A stretch of DNA of 64,000 bases from Arthrobacter sp. ATA002 (lineage in GTDB: Bacteria; Actinomycetota; Actinomycetes; Actinomycetales; Micrococcaceae), in the NCBI RefSeq assembly GCF_026898095.1, contig NZ_CP114015.1, positions 2,294,001 through 2,358,000 on the forward strand. Reading direction: 5' to 3'. This document shows positions 1 through 8,170 of the stretch, in pieces. A program made the position numbers and the translations under genes. A model generated the notes under the pieces. The model saw only the letters and a list, made by a program, of their open reading frames with translations. It had not been told where the DNA came from and ran no database searches. Numbering within the stretch: the first letter of the stretch is position 1; every line of letters starts with the position of its first letter.

Positions 1-62
1 TGAGCAATGTACCGGACGTTATCGATATTCCTGAAGCTCGATGCAACGTAGAACCTATTCAT
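1..62 (-). CDS. Nucleoside 2-deoxyribosyltransferase-like protein, N-terminal fragment at window edge
   Basis: Only the first 20 codons lie in the window and the gene continues to the left. The visible N-terminus contains FYVASSFRNIDNVR, which matches the opening strand and loop of the nucleoside 2-deoxyribosyltransferase-like / DUF4406 group, where this segment begins the nucleotide-binding fold. The start is well supported: AGGAGG sits 8 bases before the ATG at 62-60. The catalytic residues are outside the window, so the family call rests on this short motif alone. Confidence 0.5.
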   Translation of the reverse strand, partial: MNRFYVASSFRNIDNVRYIA

Positions 63-268
63 AGCTTCTGCCTCCTGATCGGAACTGCCACCATTCTTCC
101 GCACTGAGCAGACTGGTTCATCTCGTACGGCCCATAGGACGATCACGGAGTGGGACAAGATTGCGGCAAAGTCGGCACACCCTGACCGAGACGCAAGTGG
201 GATCATGCGGACGGTGGCAAAAGATGAAAGATAACCCGGCTGGCGATCCCGCTTAACGGATGCCGCTG

Positions 269-572
269 TCAGTTGCCTGTTGAGATCTTGTCGAGGAGCG
301 CAACCGCAGCCACAGCTGCGGCACCAAGAACGCCGTTGATCCACGCCAACACGAACCAACCCAGCCCCGGGTCGGCCTCGTTCTGTGTGCCTGGATCAGT
401 CGTCAGCATGACGATCGCGGTCACAAGCACGGGGATTCCCAAGGTCAGGCCCAACCCCCCAGGCAAGATACCCCTCCCGGTCCAGCAAACCCTGCCAGGA
501 CCTGAAGACACCGATGACCATGGCCAAGGCGGGGAAAACAAAAAATGGGGCGACTTGAGTAAAGGTGCTCAT
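269..572 (-). pseudogene. Small three-helix membrane protein, frameshifted
   Basis: Two overlapping reading frames join into one protein of about 100 residues. The first part, MSTFTQVAPFFVFPALAMVI, is a hydrophobic helix; the second carries a helix around LGIPVLVTAIVML and a third around FVLAWINGVLGAAAVAAVAL. The frame changes in a run of six C at 455-460 on the plus strand; with five C the product reads continuously. The ATG at 572 follows GGGGGGAG, so I prefer it to the TTG at 584. The function is unknown. The break may be a sequencing error in the homopolymer rather than a real lesion. Confidence 0.5.
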
Positions 573-819
573 GACTCCCCCCAAATCACCTGGGCCACTC
601 GGGCAGCAATTACTGTGACAAGCATATTTAAGATCCGGTGCCCAATGACTTAACCATACCCAGGTGCCACGATTCCGTTCCTCAAGGCGATCGGCTTACG
701 GTCCGCGTTGTCGAGCGTTTCGTGCATATGGTGAACAGGGGCCGAGCCCAGCGGTAGAACTTCGGGAACCCTCAGCTCGTGCCTGTCTCGTCGAGCAGCG
801 TGTGACACCATGCAGCTCT

Positions 820-1332
820 ATGGGGCAAATATTCGAGGGCTTAGCTTGGACGTCGTATGCGCAGTTCTACCTCCTCAGCGGCGACGCCGAGCCAGTGATG
901 CCCGGGGATGCTTTCGTGGGGCAGGAGAACGGGCTGTGTGGCGGAAGCGTCGACGGCACCGCATTCTTGATCACCGGCACGCATACCGGGCTGATTCCAA
1001 TAGGAGTGCAGATACTCGACACCCCACCTGCCCCTGGCGATTGGGAGGAAATTGTCGAGATCAGCTTCGAACCCCTAGATTCGCGGACCGGTCTCTACGG
1101 TTGGGGCACAGACGCGTGCGTCGTTCTTGATCTCCCTCATCCGTCCTACCGCGTGCGGTGGTCAGCGTCAGGTATGGACGAGGGCAAAGCCCAGGATGTC
1201 GCGAGCGAGGAACAGCCCGCACCCGATCGATATGACCTATCCCTCTGGCCTGCACCCCACGCGCCTGACGCCATCCTTCGCTGCACGTCGAATGTCGCTC
1301 ACTTCTGGCACGACGGCGGCTTCATCTCCTAG
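820..1332 (+). CDS. Orphan actinobacterial protein, paralogue of the gene at 2320-2883
   Basis: The product has 170 residues. It shares a pattern with the protein encoded at 2320-2883: F.GQ.NGLCG, then FLITG.HTG, WE..VE.SF, YRVR.SA.GMD.G.A and D.Y.L..WPA..APD. The ATG at 820 was chosen because it aligns exactly with the start of the paralogue; longer forms from 664 add a low-complexity arginine-rich leader with no counterpart. There is no signal peptide or membrane helix. The beta-rich layout recalls the ComJ/Nin nuclease-inhibitor fold, but that is only an impression. Similar proteins are, to my knowledge, common hypothetical proteins in Streptomyces. Function unknown. Confidence 0.65.
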   Translation: MGQIFEGLAWTSYAQFYLLSGDAEPVMPGDAFVGQENGLCGGSVDGTAFLITGTHTGLIPIGVQILDTPPAPGDWEEIVEISFEPLDSRTGLYGWGTDACVVLDLPHPSYRVRWSASGMDEGKAQDVASEEQPAPDRYDLSLWPAPHAPDAILRCTSNVAHFWHDGGFIS

Positions 1333-1349
1333 CTATAGCTACATTCGTA

Positions 1350-1372
1350 CCCCGATCCCTGACGGGGATCTG
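1350..1372. terminator. Hairpin between convergent genes
   Basis: GATCCC (1354-1359) and GGGATC (1365-1370) form a stem with a five-base loop, extended by CCCCG/CGGGG pairing options. It lies between the convergent ends of the genes at 820-1332 and 1393-1692, so it could stop transcription from both sides. A loose TTCTTTT tract follows near 1386. Confidence 0.4.
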
Positions 1373-1392
1373 AAGATAGAATTTCCCTTCTT

Positions 1393-1692
1393 TTATTCAG
1401 TCATCGCGCGAAGGGCCGCCAGGTGTTCGTCGAAGGCATGACGGCCGTGGGGTGTCAGCTTCACAGTGGTAGTGCGGCGCGCATCTGATCGCTTGGGTGA
1501 AGCTTGCTTGCTGATATCCAGGTAGCCGAGAGCAACGAGATTTCGCACTGTCTTCGAGAGATTTGCTTCGCTAACTTCAAGCATCCCGGCGATCATACTG
1601 AACTCGGCCCCATCCAGTGGCCGGAGTATGGCGTATAGCCGGAGCCGGGTGGGCGCATGTATTGCCTCGTCGAATCGGGGCTCAACGGGCAT
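1393..1692 (-). CDS. Winged-helix transcriptional regulator (HTH_34/ArsR-MarR-like)
   Basis: The product has 99 residues. It opens with FDEAIHAPTRLRLYAILRPL, the usual start of small winged-helix regulators that replace ArsR/MarR proteins in actinobacteria. The helix-turn-helix is FSMIAGMLEVSEANLSKTV and the wing is SPKRSDARRTTTVKLTPHGR. It has no ligand or metal-binding cysteines. The gene lies 35 bases downstream of a membrane protein gene on the same strand, an arrangement in which the regulator usually controls its membrane partner. Confidence 0.75.
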   Translation of the reverse strand: MPVEPRFDEAIHAPTRLRLYAILRPLDGAEFSMIAGMLEVSEANLSKTVRNLVALGYLDISKQASPKRSDARRTTTVKLTPHGRHAFDEHLAALRAMTE

Positions 1693-1727
1693 GCCGGCCC
1701 TGATTCACACCGCCGCTGAAGAGTTCC

Positions 1728-2174
1728 TCATCCCTCATGGCGTACCTCCGCGGCGTAGGCGCGGTCGTAGCCCACGACACCGAGTGCCACGATGAGGCCC
1801 CCAGCCAAAGCGGAGAGCGGAATCCAGACGAGGAGATCAAGCGCCCAAAGAATCCAGGAAAGCACGTTGAGGCCACAGAGCAGCGCAATAAGCAGCACCA
1901 GCAGCGCCATGCCTCGCGGACCTGCAGGGCGGCTGATTGACAGGCCGCTGCGTTTGCGAAAAACCAACTCGACGGCGAGGAATAGTCCCGCACTCAGCGC
2001 CAGGACGAAGAACACGCCGGGAACACCAGCAGCGGGTGCGGCGATGAGTAATGCAGCGGCAAGGCCCTGCGCGGGCGCCGCCCAACGAGTCTCGGCGGTC
2101 ATCCGCTGGCCCAGTACGTGACGGTCCGCTTCCATAGCGTCGAGCGCTTCTCTAACATCAAAGTCATTTTCCAT
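1728..2174 (-). CDS. Four-helix membrane protein, partner of the downstream regulator
   Basis: From the ATG at 2174 the product has 148 residues: a charged N-terminus (MENDFDVREALDAMEADRH) followed by about four hydrophobic segments (AQGLAAALLIAAPAAG, FFVLALSAGLFLAVEL, MALLVLLIALLCGLNVL, LSALAGGLIVALGVVGYD). Genes of this layout paired with a small winged-helix regulator are common in actinobacteria; their function is unknown. The longer start at 2255 adds sequence with no membrane or domain character. Probably co-transcribed with the regulator at 1393-1692. Confidence 0.65.
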   Translation of the reverse strand: MENDFDVREALDAMEADRHVLGQRMTAETRWAAPAQGLAAALLIAAPAAGVPGVFFVLALSAGLFLAVELVFRKRSGLSISRPAGPRGMALLVLLIALLCGLNVLSWILWALDLLVWIPLSALAGGLIVALGVVGYDRAYAAEVRHEG

Positions 2175-2262
2175 ACTGTTGAGTGAATCACTTGCCAAGC
2201 GGTTAACCAACTCCCCAGGGCATAACCAGTAAAACTTTGCGTCGACCCGACGCACCGTAAGC

Positions 2263-2329
2263 CGGTCGTTCGTCGCGACGCCTAAGCAGCGTCGGACGAC
2301 GCACCTCAGGAGCTCTGTTTTAGGGATCC
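2263..2329 (+). repeat. 67-bp dispersed direct repeat, copy 1
   Basis: This segment is present again in the same orientation at 39988-40054 with one visible difference (GCGTCGG here, GCGCCGG there). It contains an imperfect hairpin, CGTCGCGACGC loop CTAAGCA then GCGTCGGACGACG, and ends in TTTTAGGGATCC. It overlaps the 3' end of the gene at 2320-2883. A weaker relative of its first half is at about 40836-40856. Confidence 0.75.
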
Positions 2330-2883
2330 CTATTTGAGCCAGGCCTGTTATCTGCCTTCAGCTGTCGGATGCGGGAGCCAGCCCAGCCATTCCAGTACTG
2401 GGCGGTTTGGCTCTCCCGACGAATCACGCGGTCGGGCGCCACGCGCTCAGCGGGCCAGAAGATGAGCTGATAGCTGTCGACGGGCTCCCCTGGTTCAAAG
2501 GTAGTGTCGGCTGCGCGGCCAGAGTCCATTCCCTTTGCTGAGTACCGCACGCGGTAGGTGCCAGGTGCTAGATCAATTGGATACGAGGCCTGCCCTGCCC
2601 ACTCCTCCAGGAAGGGAGGTTCGTCCACTATGAATGAAACTTCGACGACGTCCTCCCATTTTCGGTCCAGCGGCGGTTCCGCATCGGAGAATCCAACACT
2701 GAAATTCACGTCACCGGTGTGCAGACCTGTGATGAGAAAAAGGAGGGTTGGGCTGGATGCTCCGCACAGGCCGTTGGACTGGCCCCAAAAAGAGAGCTGC
2801 AAGTCACGCGCAAAGTCGTTCCCTGTTACGAAGTAGGCCTGGCCATAATCCACCCGCAATCGGCCATTGAAGAAGGTCCTCAC
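2320..2883 (-). CDS. Orphan actinobacterial protein, paralogue of the gene at 820-1332
   Basis: The product has 187 residues. It shares FWGQSNGLCG, FLITGLHTG, KWEDVVEVSF, GTYRVRYSAKGMDSGRA and the FWPAERVAPDRVIR block with the gene at 820-1332. The C-terminal 20 or so residues (after QYWNGWAG) have no match in the paralogue and run into the dispersed repeat at 2263-2329, so the natural C-terminus may have been replaced when the repeat arrived. No signal peptide or membrane segment. Function unknown; the two copies face each other around the membrane protein/regulator pair. Confidence 0.65.
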   Translation of the reverse strand: MRTFFNGRLRVDYGQAYFVTGNDFARDLQLSFWGQSNGLCGASSPTLLFLITGLHTGDVNFSVGFSDAEPPLDRKWEDVVEVSFIVDEPPFLEEWAGQASYPIDLAPGTYRVRYSAKGMDSGRAADTTFEPGEPVDSYQLIFWPAERVAPDRVIRRESQTAQYWNGWAGSRIRQLKADNRPGSNRDP

Positions 2884-2892
2884 GCCAACACT

Positions 2893-4005
2893 CTAAACTG
2901 CCGGCGGAATCCCACACCAGATCAAAGGTACCCCGGCACGGGTGGCCCAGTGAGCGTGGTGGACGCCCTTGGCTTTGTACACAACCCGATCCTTCAGCGG
3001 ACACCGCCCGCCGCCACGGGCAGGAGACCAACGCTGTCGGGGACGAGGGAGGCGGCGGGGCTTTCGTAGTCCCGCTGCCTCCCTTATGTCGGCCATGAGA
3101 TCAGTTGGAAGACATACTGATTTCCTGAGCCGCTGCGCGGCCTGAGCCTTGATTTCCGTTACTTCTGCCATCTCCGCTGCCATTTGCTGCATTTCGGTAG
3201 TCAGGTATTTATCGAACACTGCGTCGATGCGGGTTTGGAGATTCGTTTCTTCGCGGCAGACGGCGTCGGTGACAGCTATCTTGATTTCCTCTTGGCCACC
3301 TGCCGCCTCACCGGCTGTCCTGGCCTCGCCCGGGGTCCGAAGTGCACTGTAGGGAGTCTGCGCCATGCAGTCCTGCCAATCTTGGTTGGCGGCCTGGATT
3401 TCAGGATCCCGTGAGGCAGCGTCCCTCGATGCAGGGAAGGCGTTCATGGAGGCGAGTGTGGCCAGGGTGTATCTCTCTATGTCCCCATAGATGGCGGTCA
3501 CAGCTTCACCCCGGCAGCCGCCGGCCCGGGTTTCATAACTTCCTGTTTCAGCAAACTCATCAGCCGGACCATACAGCGCCGCATCGAAGGCAGGGTCGCT
3601 GAACATGATTGCCTGATCACTGCCCGGTGCCGGTTCAGTACCCGCTACAGGACCGCCGTAGCCCTCCGCCTTTGCGACAGCGGCATCAAGGCGCTCGAAA
3701 CCGATCCATTCGCTGAGGCCCCCCGTGCGTTCTGTTTCAGCGGCCGGCGTGTAGTCGAATCCGGAGTTGGCCATGCATTCGGAAATTAGCTGCCGCACAC
3801 CTTCTTCGGCGACCGGGTCCGGTGCCATATAGGCCTCGGCGTCACGGACAATACCTGATACGGGTTCCGGTGCGGCCGCCAGCGGAGTGTTGGGCAAGGC
3901 GGCGGCAATGAGAGTTGCGGCGCCGCCGGCGACGAGAATAGCCGCGGCAGTCAGGCGCTTGATGGGAAGGACTTTTCTACTTGTCCCGTTTCCGTAGTTT
4001 TGCAT
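2893..4005 (-). CDS. Secreted protein beside a two-component system, probable late frameshift
   Basis: The ATG at 4005 follows GAGGAG at good distance. The N-terminus is a signal-type sequence: basic KVLPIKR, then LTAAAILVAGGAATLIAAAL. The mature part is acidic with conserved-looking cysteines (SECMANSG, GGCRGE, WQDCMAQ, DAVCREE, SVCLPTD) and a likely helical stretch rich in MQQMAAEMAEV. As read the product is 370 residues, but the last 60 are proline/arginine-rich and out of character. Removing one base from the CCC at 3071-3073 gives a smoother end, DYESPAASLVPDSVGLLPV, stopping at 2994 (336 residues). It lies 44 bases downstream of the response regulator gene, so it may be a target or sensor accessory of that system. 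Family not recognised. Confidence 0.6.
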   Translation of the reverse strand: MQNYGNGTSRKVLPIKRLTAAAILVAGGAATLIAAALPNTPLAAAPEPVSGIVRDAEAYMAPDPVAEEGVRQLISECMANSGFDYTPAAETERTGGLSEWIGFERLDAAVAKAEGYGGPVAGTEPAPGSDQAIMFSDPAFDAALYGPADEFAETGSYETRAGGCRGEAVTAIYGDIERYTLATLASMNAFPASRDAASRDPEIQAANQDWQDCMAQTPYSALRTPGEARTAGEAAGGQEEIKIAVTDAVCREETNLQTRIDAVFDKYLTTEMQQMAAEMAEVTEIKAQAAQRLRKSVCLPTDLMADIREAAGLRKPRRLPRPRQRWSPARGGGRCPLKDRVVYKAKGVHHAHWATRAGVPLIWCGIPPAV

Positions 4006-4049
4006 GTCAGAACTCCTCGGGTGTGATTGAGATAGCGAATGGGAAAGGG

Positions 4050-4724
4050 TTAGACCAATCCGTTTTGGTAAGCGAAGGCGACAAGTTGGATCCGGTTGCG
4101 CAGCTTGAGTTTGGCGAGGATTGCGCCCACGTGAGACTTCACGGTGGTTTCGGCCAGGACCAGTGTCGAGGCAATTTCGGTGTTGCCCAGCCCTGTTGCC
4201 GCCAGCCGGAAGACCTCCCGCTCCCGTTCGGATAAAGGTGCCAATGCCTGGGTGTTCCGCCTGGTAGGCGTGCTGTAGTCCCGCAGCAGTTCCCGGGTAG
4301 TGGCAGGAGCGATGACCGACTGTCCGGAATGCACGGTCCGGATGGCAGCGAGAAGGAATTCCGGCGTCGCATCTTTGGTGAGGAACCCTGCGGCCCCGCA
4401 CTGGATGGCGCGCACCACGGCCTGGTCGTGTGCGATGGTGGTCAGGACAATGACCCGGGTCTGGGGACAGGACTCCCCAATCCTGCGGGTGGCCTCGCAT
4501 CCATCCAGCACAGGCATGCGGATATCCATCAGCATGACGTCGGGACTCGTTTCCTCGGCCAGCCGCACGGCGTCCTCACCGTTGACTGCGTCGCCTGTCA
4601 GCTCGATGTCCAGCTGGCTGCGCAGAATCATCTTCAACCCTGCGCTGAACAGCGGTTGATCATCAGCCATCGCGACCCGAATGGTGGACACTGACTGGAT
4701 ACCGGCAGCGGCAGGGGCCGTCAT
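4050..4724 (-). CDS. NarL/LuxR-family response regulator
   Basis: The product has 224 residues. The receiver domain (about 15-130) has the acidic pair in VAMADDQPLF, the phosphoacceptor aspartate in DVMLMDIRMPVLDG, the VLTT switch threonine and the lysine in GFLTKDAT. A LuxR-type helix-turn-helix follows (about 155-215): LSEREREVFRLAATGLGNTE and TVKSHVGAILAKL. It overlaps the kinase gene by four bases (ATGA at 4721-4724), so the pair is translationally coupled. The kinase is the expected phosphodonor. Confidence 0.9.
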   Translation of the reverse strand: MTAPAAAGIQSVSTIRVAMADDQPLFSAGLKMILRSQLDIELTGDAVNGEDAVRLAEETSPDVMLMDIRMPVLDGCEATRRIGESCPQTRVIVLTTIAHDQAVVRAIQCGAAGFLTKDATPEFLLAAIRTVHSGQSVIAPATTRELLRDYSTPTRRNTQALAPLSEREREVFRLAATGLGNTEIASTLVLAETTVKSHVGAILAKLKLRNRIQLVAFAYQNGLV

Positions 4725-5950
4725 GCGCCTACCTCCTCAAGTTCGAGCTTTCCTGCTGACAGAGGCAGGAATGCCCGCACGAGGAAGGTGCCGCCGTCCG
4801 CCGTGGCTGTGAACCACCCGCCGGCATCAGCTGCCCGCCGCTCCATCCCCCGCATTCCCTGTCCAGGCGGTGGCAGTGGCTGTCCCGGCTGTCGGCTGGT
4901 ATCCGTTGATGAGGAAATGCCCAACTCAAGGCCGTCCGGCGTCCAGGTACGGAAAATTTCGACGCCGGCCTCCCTGTCGCCGTGTTTGAAGGCGTTGGTC
5001 AGGCTCTCCTGGATAAGCCTGTAGACCGCATGGCTGGTTTCCGGCGAGGTGGACAGGGCGAGGCCTGCAGCGGGACGCAGGGTGACGGGCATACCACTGG
5101 TCGAAAACTGGACCGCCAGGGCAGCCAGACGCTGTTCCAGCGGATCTTGGGAATCCGTTTGGAGCCCGGTGAGGACATCACGGGTCTCCGTGAGGGCTTT
5201 GCGGGCAGCGTCGGCAATCACAGAGGCCGCCTCGTCCACCGCTTCCGGTTCGCTTCGATGGATATAGCGCAGTCCCTCGGCCTGAGCGATGATCACCGCT
5301 AAGGAATGTGCCAGCACGTCGTGCAACTCGCGGGAAATCCTGTTGCGGTCCTGCTCTACTTCCAAGGCTGTGGCGGTCCGCTCGAGTCGGCTTTCCACTT
5401 CGGCCTGTGCCCGGGCGCTGGCCGAAGCTCTTCGCACCGCATACGCGGCAGTCCAAGCAGCCAGGGCAAGGACCAAGAACGCGGCAAAAACGAGGAATAT
5501 CTGAAGCGCGATGCGTGCTGCGGAGCCTTCACGTACCTGGCTGCCGAAGAGGTAGTTGATCCATGTGCTGTCCAAGAACCATGCAGCAGTAGTCAGTGCG
5601 GCCAAAACTACTGCCGCAACAAGGCCAAACCAACGTCTGTGCGACGGCAGTCCAAGGACAGCGAAAAACACCAACAGTGGTACGGCCGTATATGTCAGGG
5701 CGCCCGACTCAAGAACGCCGGGAAACAGACCCAATGTCTGGCCAGCCAGCGAGGCCAGCGCGAAAGAAAGTGACGTTGTCGGCAACTCCCGAGCAGCAGC
5801 CATGGCTGCTGCCAACGCGATTAAGAGGGCGCTGCCACTGTTGAATCCACGATTTTCGACGGCGAATAGTGCGAGCAACAAAATAGTTGCGTATGCAGGC
5901 GCCATAAATGGGCCTAGGAAAGAATGGAAGCGAGACCGGGACGTAAACAT
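4721..5950 (-). CDS. Sensor histidine kinase (HisKA_3, NarX/DesK type)
   Basis: The product has 409 residues. About six N-terminal membrane helices occupy residues 12-175, followed by a dimerisation segment with the phosphorylated histidine in RNRISRELHDVLAHSLAVII and an ATPase domain with the N-box in LIQESLTNAFKHG and a glycine motif in PGQGMRGMERRA. There is no periplasmic sensor domain, so the signal is probably sensed in or at the membrane. The ATG at 5950 follows GGGTGAAACC; a second ATG 15 codons in is possible. It is the first gene of an operon with the regulator at 4050-4724 and probably the secreted protein below it. Confidence 0.9.
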   Translation of the reverse strand: MFTSRSRFHSFLGPFMAPAYATILLLALFAVENRGFNSGSALLIALAAAMAAARELPTTSLSFALASLAGQTLGLFPGVLESGALTYTAVPLLVFFAVLGLPSHRRWFGLVAAVVLAALTTAAWFLDSTWINYLFGSQVREGSAARIALQIFLVFAAFLVLALAAWTAAYAVRRASASARAQAEVESRLERTATALEVEQDRNRISRELHDVLAHSLAVIIAQAEGLRYIHRSEPEAVDEAASVIADAARKALTETRDVLTGLQTDSQDPLEQRLAALAVQFSTSGMPVTLRPAAGLALSTSPETSHAVYRLIQESLTNAFKHGDREAGVEIFRTWTPDGLELGISSSTDTSRQPGQPLPPPGQGMRGMERRAADAGGWFTATADGGTFLVRAFLPLSAGKLELEEVGA

Positions 5951-6151
5951 GGTTTCACCCTAGGCGGGCGTTGCTGCCAAATAGGCCATTCATCGTCAGG
6001 TTCCCCCCGGAGGATGAGCTTTTCCCTCCTCCTGGAGGACGATGCAGCTGATCCGGAGGACCGAACTCTCTCTTCAGGCGCCAAGAGTGCCATTGCTGCC
6101 GGCCCGTAAGCCGGTGGACCATCGGACGCTCTGGTGTCCGTTCCATGATCC

Positions 6152-6213
6152 CAAACGGGCGGCTGTGCAGACGACTTAGAACATTCTGTGCAGTCGACTT
6201 AGGAAACTGACAG
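6152..6213 (+). repeat. Dispersed repeat with paired TGTGCAGWCGACTT, copy 1
   Basis: The stretch reads GATCCCAAACGGGCGG and then two near-identical blocks, TGTGCAGACGACTT and TGTGCAGTCGACTT, 23 bases apart, ending GGAAACTGACAG. The same arrangement occurs on the opposite strand at 36055-36121. Here the second block is followed by TAGG, there by CGG. It lies 70 bases outside the left end of the IS30-family element. The doubled block could be a binding site or an insertion-sequence end; neither is shown. Confidence 0.65.
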
Positions 6214-6283
6214 TACATATACCTGTTTGACCTCGGGGTTCGCGTAAACCTTGCCCGCACATATGCCCCGTGAAGGTAGAGCG

Positions 6284-8140
6284 GATTTTATCGGTCGACG
6301 CAACAAAAAGACTAAACAGGGGCGTTTTTCCCTGTGTTATGGAGACTACTTCACTGGCTTTTCCTGGGCATAATGTTCGGCCCTGAACCGTGCGGCCGGG
6401 GTGTCGTAAGCCAGGTTCTTTCGGGGTCGGGTGTTGAGCTCTTTCATCACGTGGTTGACGTGCCGGGCACTATGCACGGCCAGGTTGGTGCCTTTGGGAA
6501 AGTATTGGCGAACTAGCCCATTAAAGTTCTCATTGGCACCGCGTTGCCAAGGGCTGGAACGTTCGGCAAAGAACACCGGAATTCCGGTGGCCAAGGTGAG
6601 CACCTCATGGCTGGCCATTTCCACGCCCTGGTCCCAGGTCAAGGTGCGCTTTAGGGACGGCGGAAACCCGGCGAATGCATTGGTGATGGCGGCATTGACG
6701 CTTACGGCGGTGTGGTCATGGGGCAGGTTCACGATGATCCCGTACTGGGTTTTACGTTCCCGCAGGGTCACCATGGCCGAGACGGATCCGACCCCCACGA
6801 TGAGGTCCCCTTCCCAGTGACCAGCCTCCAGACGGGTTTAACCTCAGCAGGCCGTTCGTCGATCATTTTCATATTGCGGATACGCGAGCCGCGCCCGGTA
6901 CGGGTGCGCCAACGGGTCTTGCGGATCCTCCGGCCGGTTCGCAGCTTGGCCGCGTAGCGCTTGTGCAAACCCTGGCCCTGGGGCAGCAGCAGCGACCGGT
7001 AGATCGTTTCGGGGCAGATCCGCAGTTCCCGGTCTTCGGGGTAGGCCTTCTTCATCCAGCCGCTGATCTCGTCCGGCGACCAGCAACGATTGAGCTTGCG
7101 TTGCACGAGCCCGCGCAGCCGGGGATTGGCAACGAGCTTGTGGACCTTGGGCCTGGATCGCTGCAGACGGGCGTCGTGGTCGGCTGTACGGGGCAGGTAG
7201 CGGCCCTCGGCATCCCGGTGGCGGTCCAGCTCCCGCTTGATGGTGGAGGGCTGGCGACCCAGCTCATGGGCCACCTGCCGCAGGGAGTGACCCAGGTCCA
7301 ACAGGTCCGCGATCTGCAGTCGCTCCCGGACGTCGAGATAGCGGCCCGTCGCCGGCCGGGGCTGCAGAGAGGGGATCTGGTAGTTATGCGCGCGCCGGAG
7401 CAACGCGCCCGTTCTGATAGGCATACCCAGAAGTCTGCATGCCTCGGCATTGCTCTTGCCCTCGCGCATCAGCTGCCAGTACTTCGTGTCCCGTGCGGCA
7501 CGGCGAACTTTCGCCTCGGAGACGGTGGAGGCGAGCACCGCATCTGCGTAGCGGTTCGAGGACAAGACGGCGGCGCGCTGGGCCGCGGCGGCGGTGTTCC
7601 TTTCCTTCGCGAGCCGGGCGAGCCGTTCGCGTTCAAGACCCTGGCAGCGCCGGTCTGTCAACCGCAGGAGTGCCTGACATCGCTTCCGGGTGGTCTTGGA
7701 TTCCCGGAGCTCATCGAACCGGGAACGGATCCACCGGTAGGCCGTGGAGCGGTTCACCCCGGCGGCTTCGGCCGCCCGGTCCACCCTAATTCCGCGCTCA
7801 AAGGCCGCCCAGAACAAGGCTTCGTCCCCGACATTTGTCTGACGGTGGTGGCGGCCAGTGCCCACGCCCACTGCCGCTTCCCATGTGGGTAACCGCGAGG
7901 TGGTGAACCCCAGAGCTTCAGAGGCTTCGGCGGGGCCCAATCCCTCACTGCGGAAGCGCAGGTAACTCTCGCGCAGCCAGCGGTAGCCGATTTCCTTGTT
8001 GATGCCAGCCGCACGGGCGGATGGCTTGAGACCATTTCCCTGCTTGATCGAGGCCAGAAAACGGATCCCTGTTGGGGAGGAAGAACTCAAATACATGATC
8101 GAACCACCTTGGAATGGGTGTTGCTTCGATCAACAGAATC
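6284..8140 (-). mobile_element. IS30-family insertion sequence
   Basis: Imperfect inverted repeats flank the transposase gene: GATTTTATCGGTCGACGCAACA at 6284-6305 is broken here as GATTTTATCG then GTCGACGCAACA, and the partner (8119-8140, read on the minus strand) is GATTCTGTTG then ATCGAAGCAACA, 17 of 22 positions alike. The inner part resembles the GGTCAACGCAACA end of IS30 itself. The outermost bases and any target duplication could not be fixed by eye. The element stops about 30 bp before the start codon of the serine recombinase gene. Confidence 0.75.
6346..8096 (-). pseudogene. IS30-family transposase, frameshifted
   Basis: The N-terminal two thirds (from ATG 8096) carry two helix-turn-helix regions, the second being the IS30 signature around RLQIADLLDLGHSLRQVAHE and RQPSTIKRELDRH, followed by RCWSPDEISGWMKK and PETIYRSLL. 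The DDE catalytic domain is in another frame: GHWEGDLIVG (first D), TWDQGVEMA (second D) and GANENFNGLVRQYFPKGT (E). The frames would join if the GGG at 6834-6836 had one more base, so one base is missing. All three catalytic residues are present, which suggests a very recent lesion or a sequence error. Long N-termini like this one are usual for actinobacterial members. Confidence 0.85.
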
Positions 8141-8170
8141 TCGCGTAGCTCAACCGCTACATTCGGATCC

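Noticed and set aside
273..653. Plus-strand 126-codon frame over the small membrane protein
   Set aside because: It is antisense to the better-supported minus-strand gene, lacks a ribosome site and shows no domain character.
6003..6040. GGAGGA/TCCTCC hairpin upstream of the kinase gene as a riboswitch
   Set aside because: Too short and simple, with no conserved aptamer features.
6963..7892. Long plus-strand frame (309 codons) antisense to the transposase
   Set aside because: High-GC DNA gives long antisense frames opposite real genes; composition is glycine/proline/arginine-biased and no family fits, while the minus strand encodes clear IS30 motifs.
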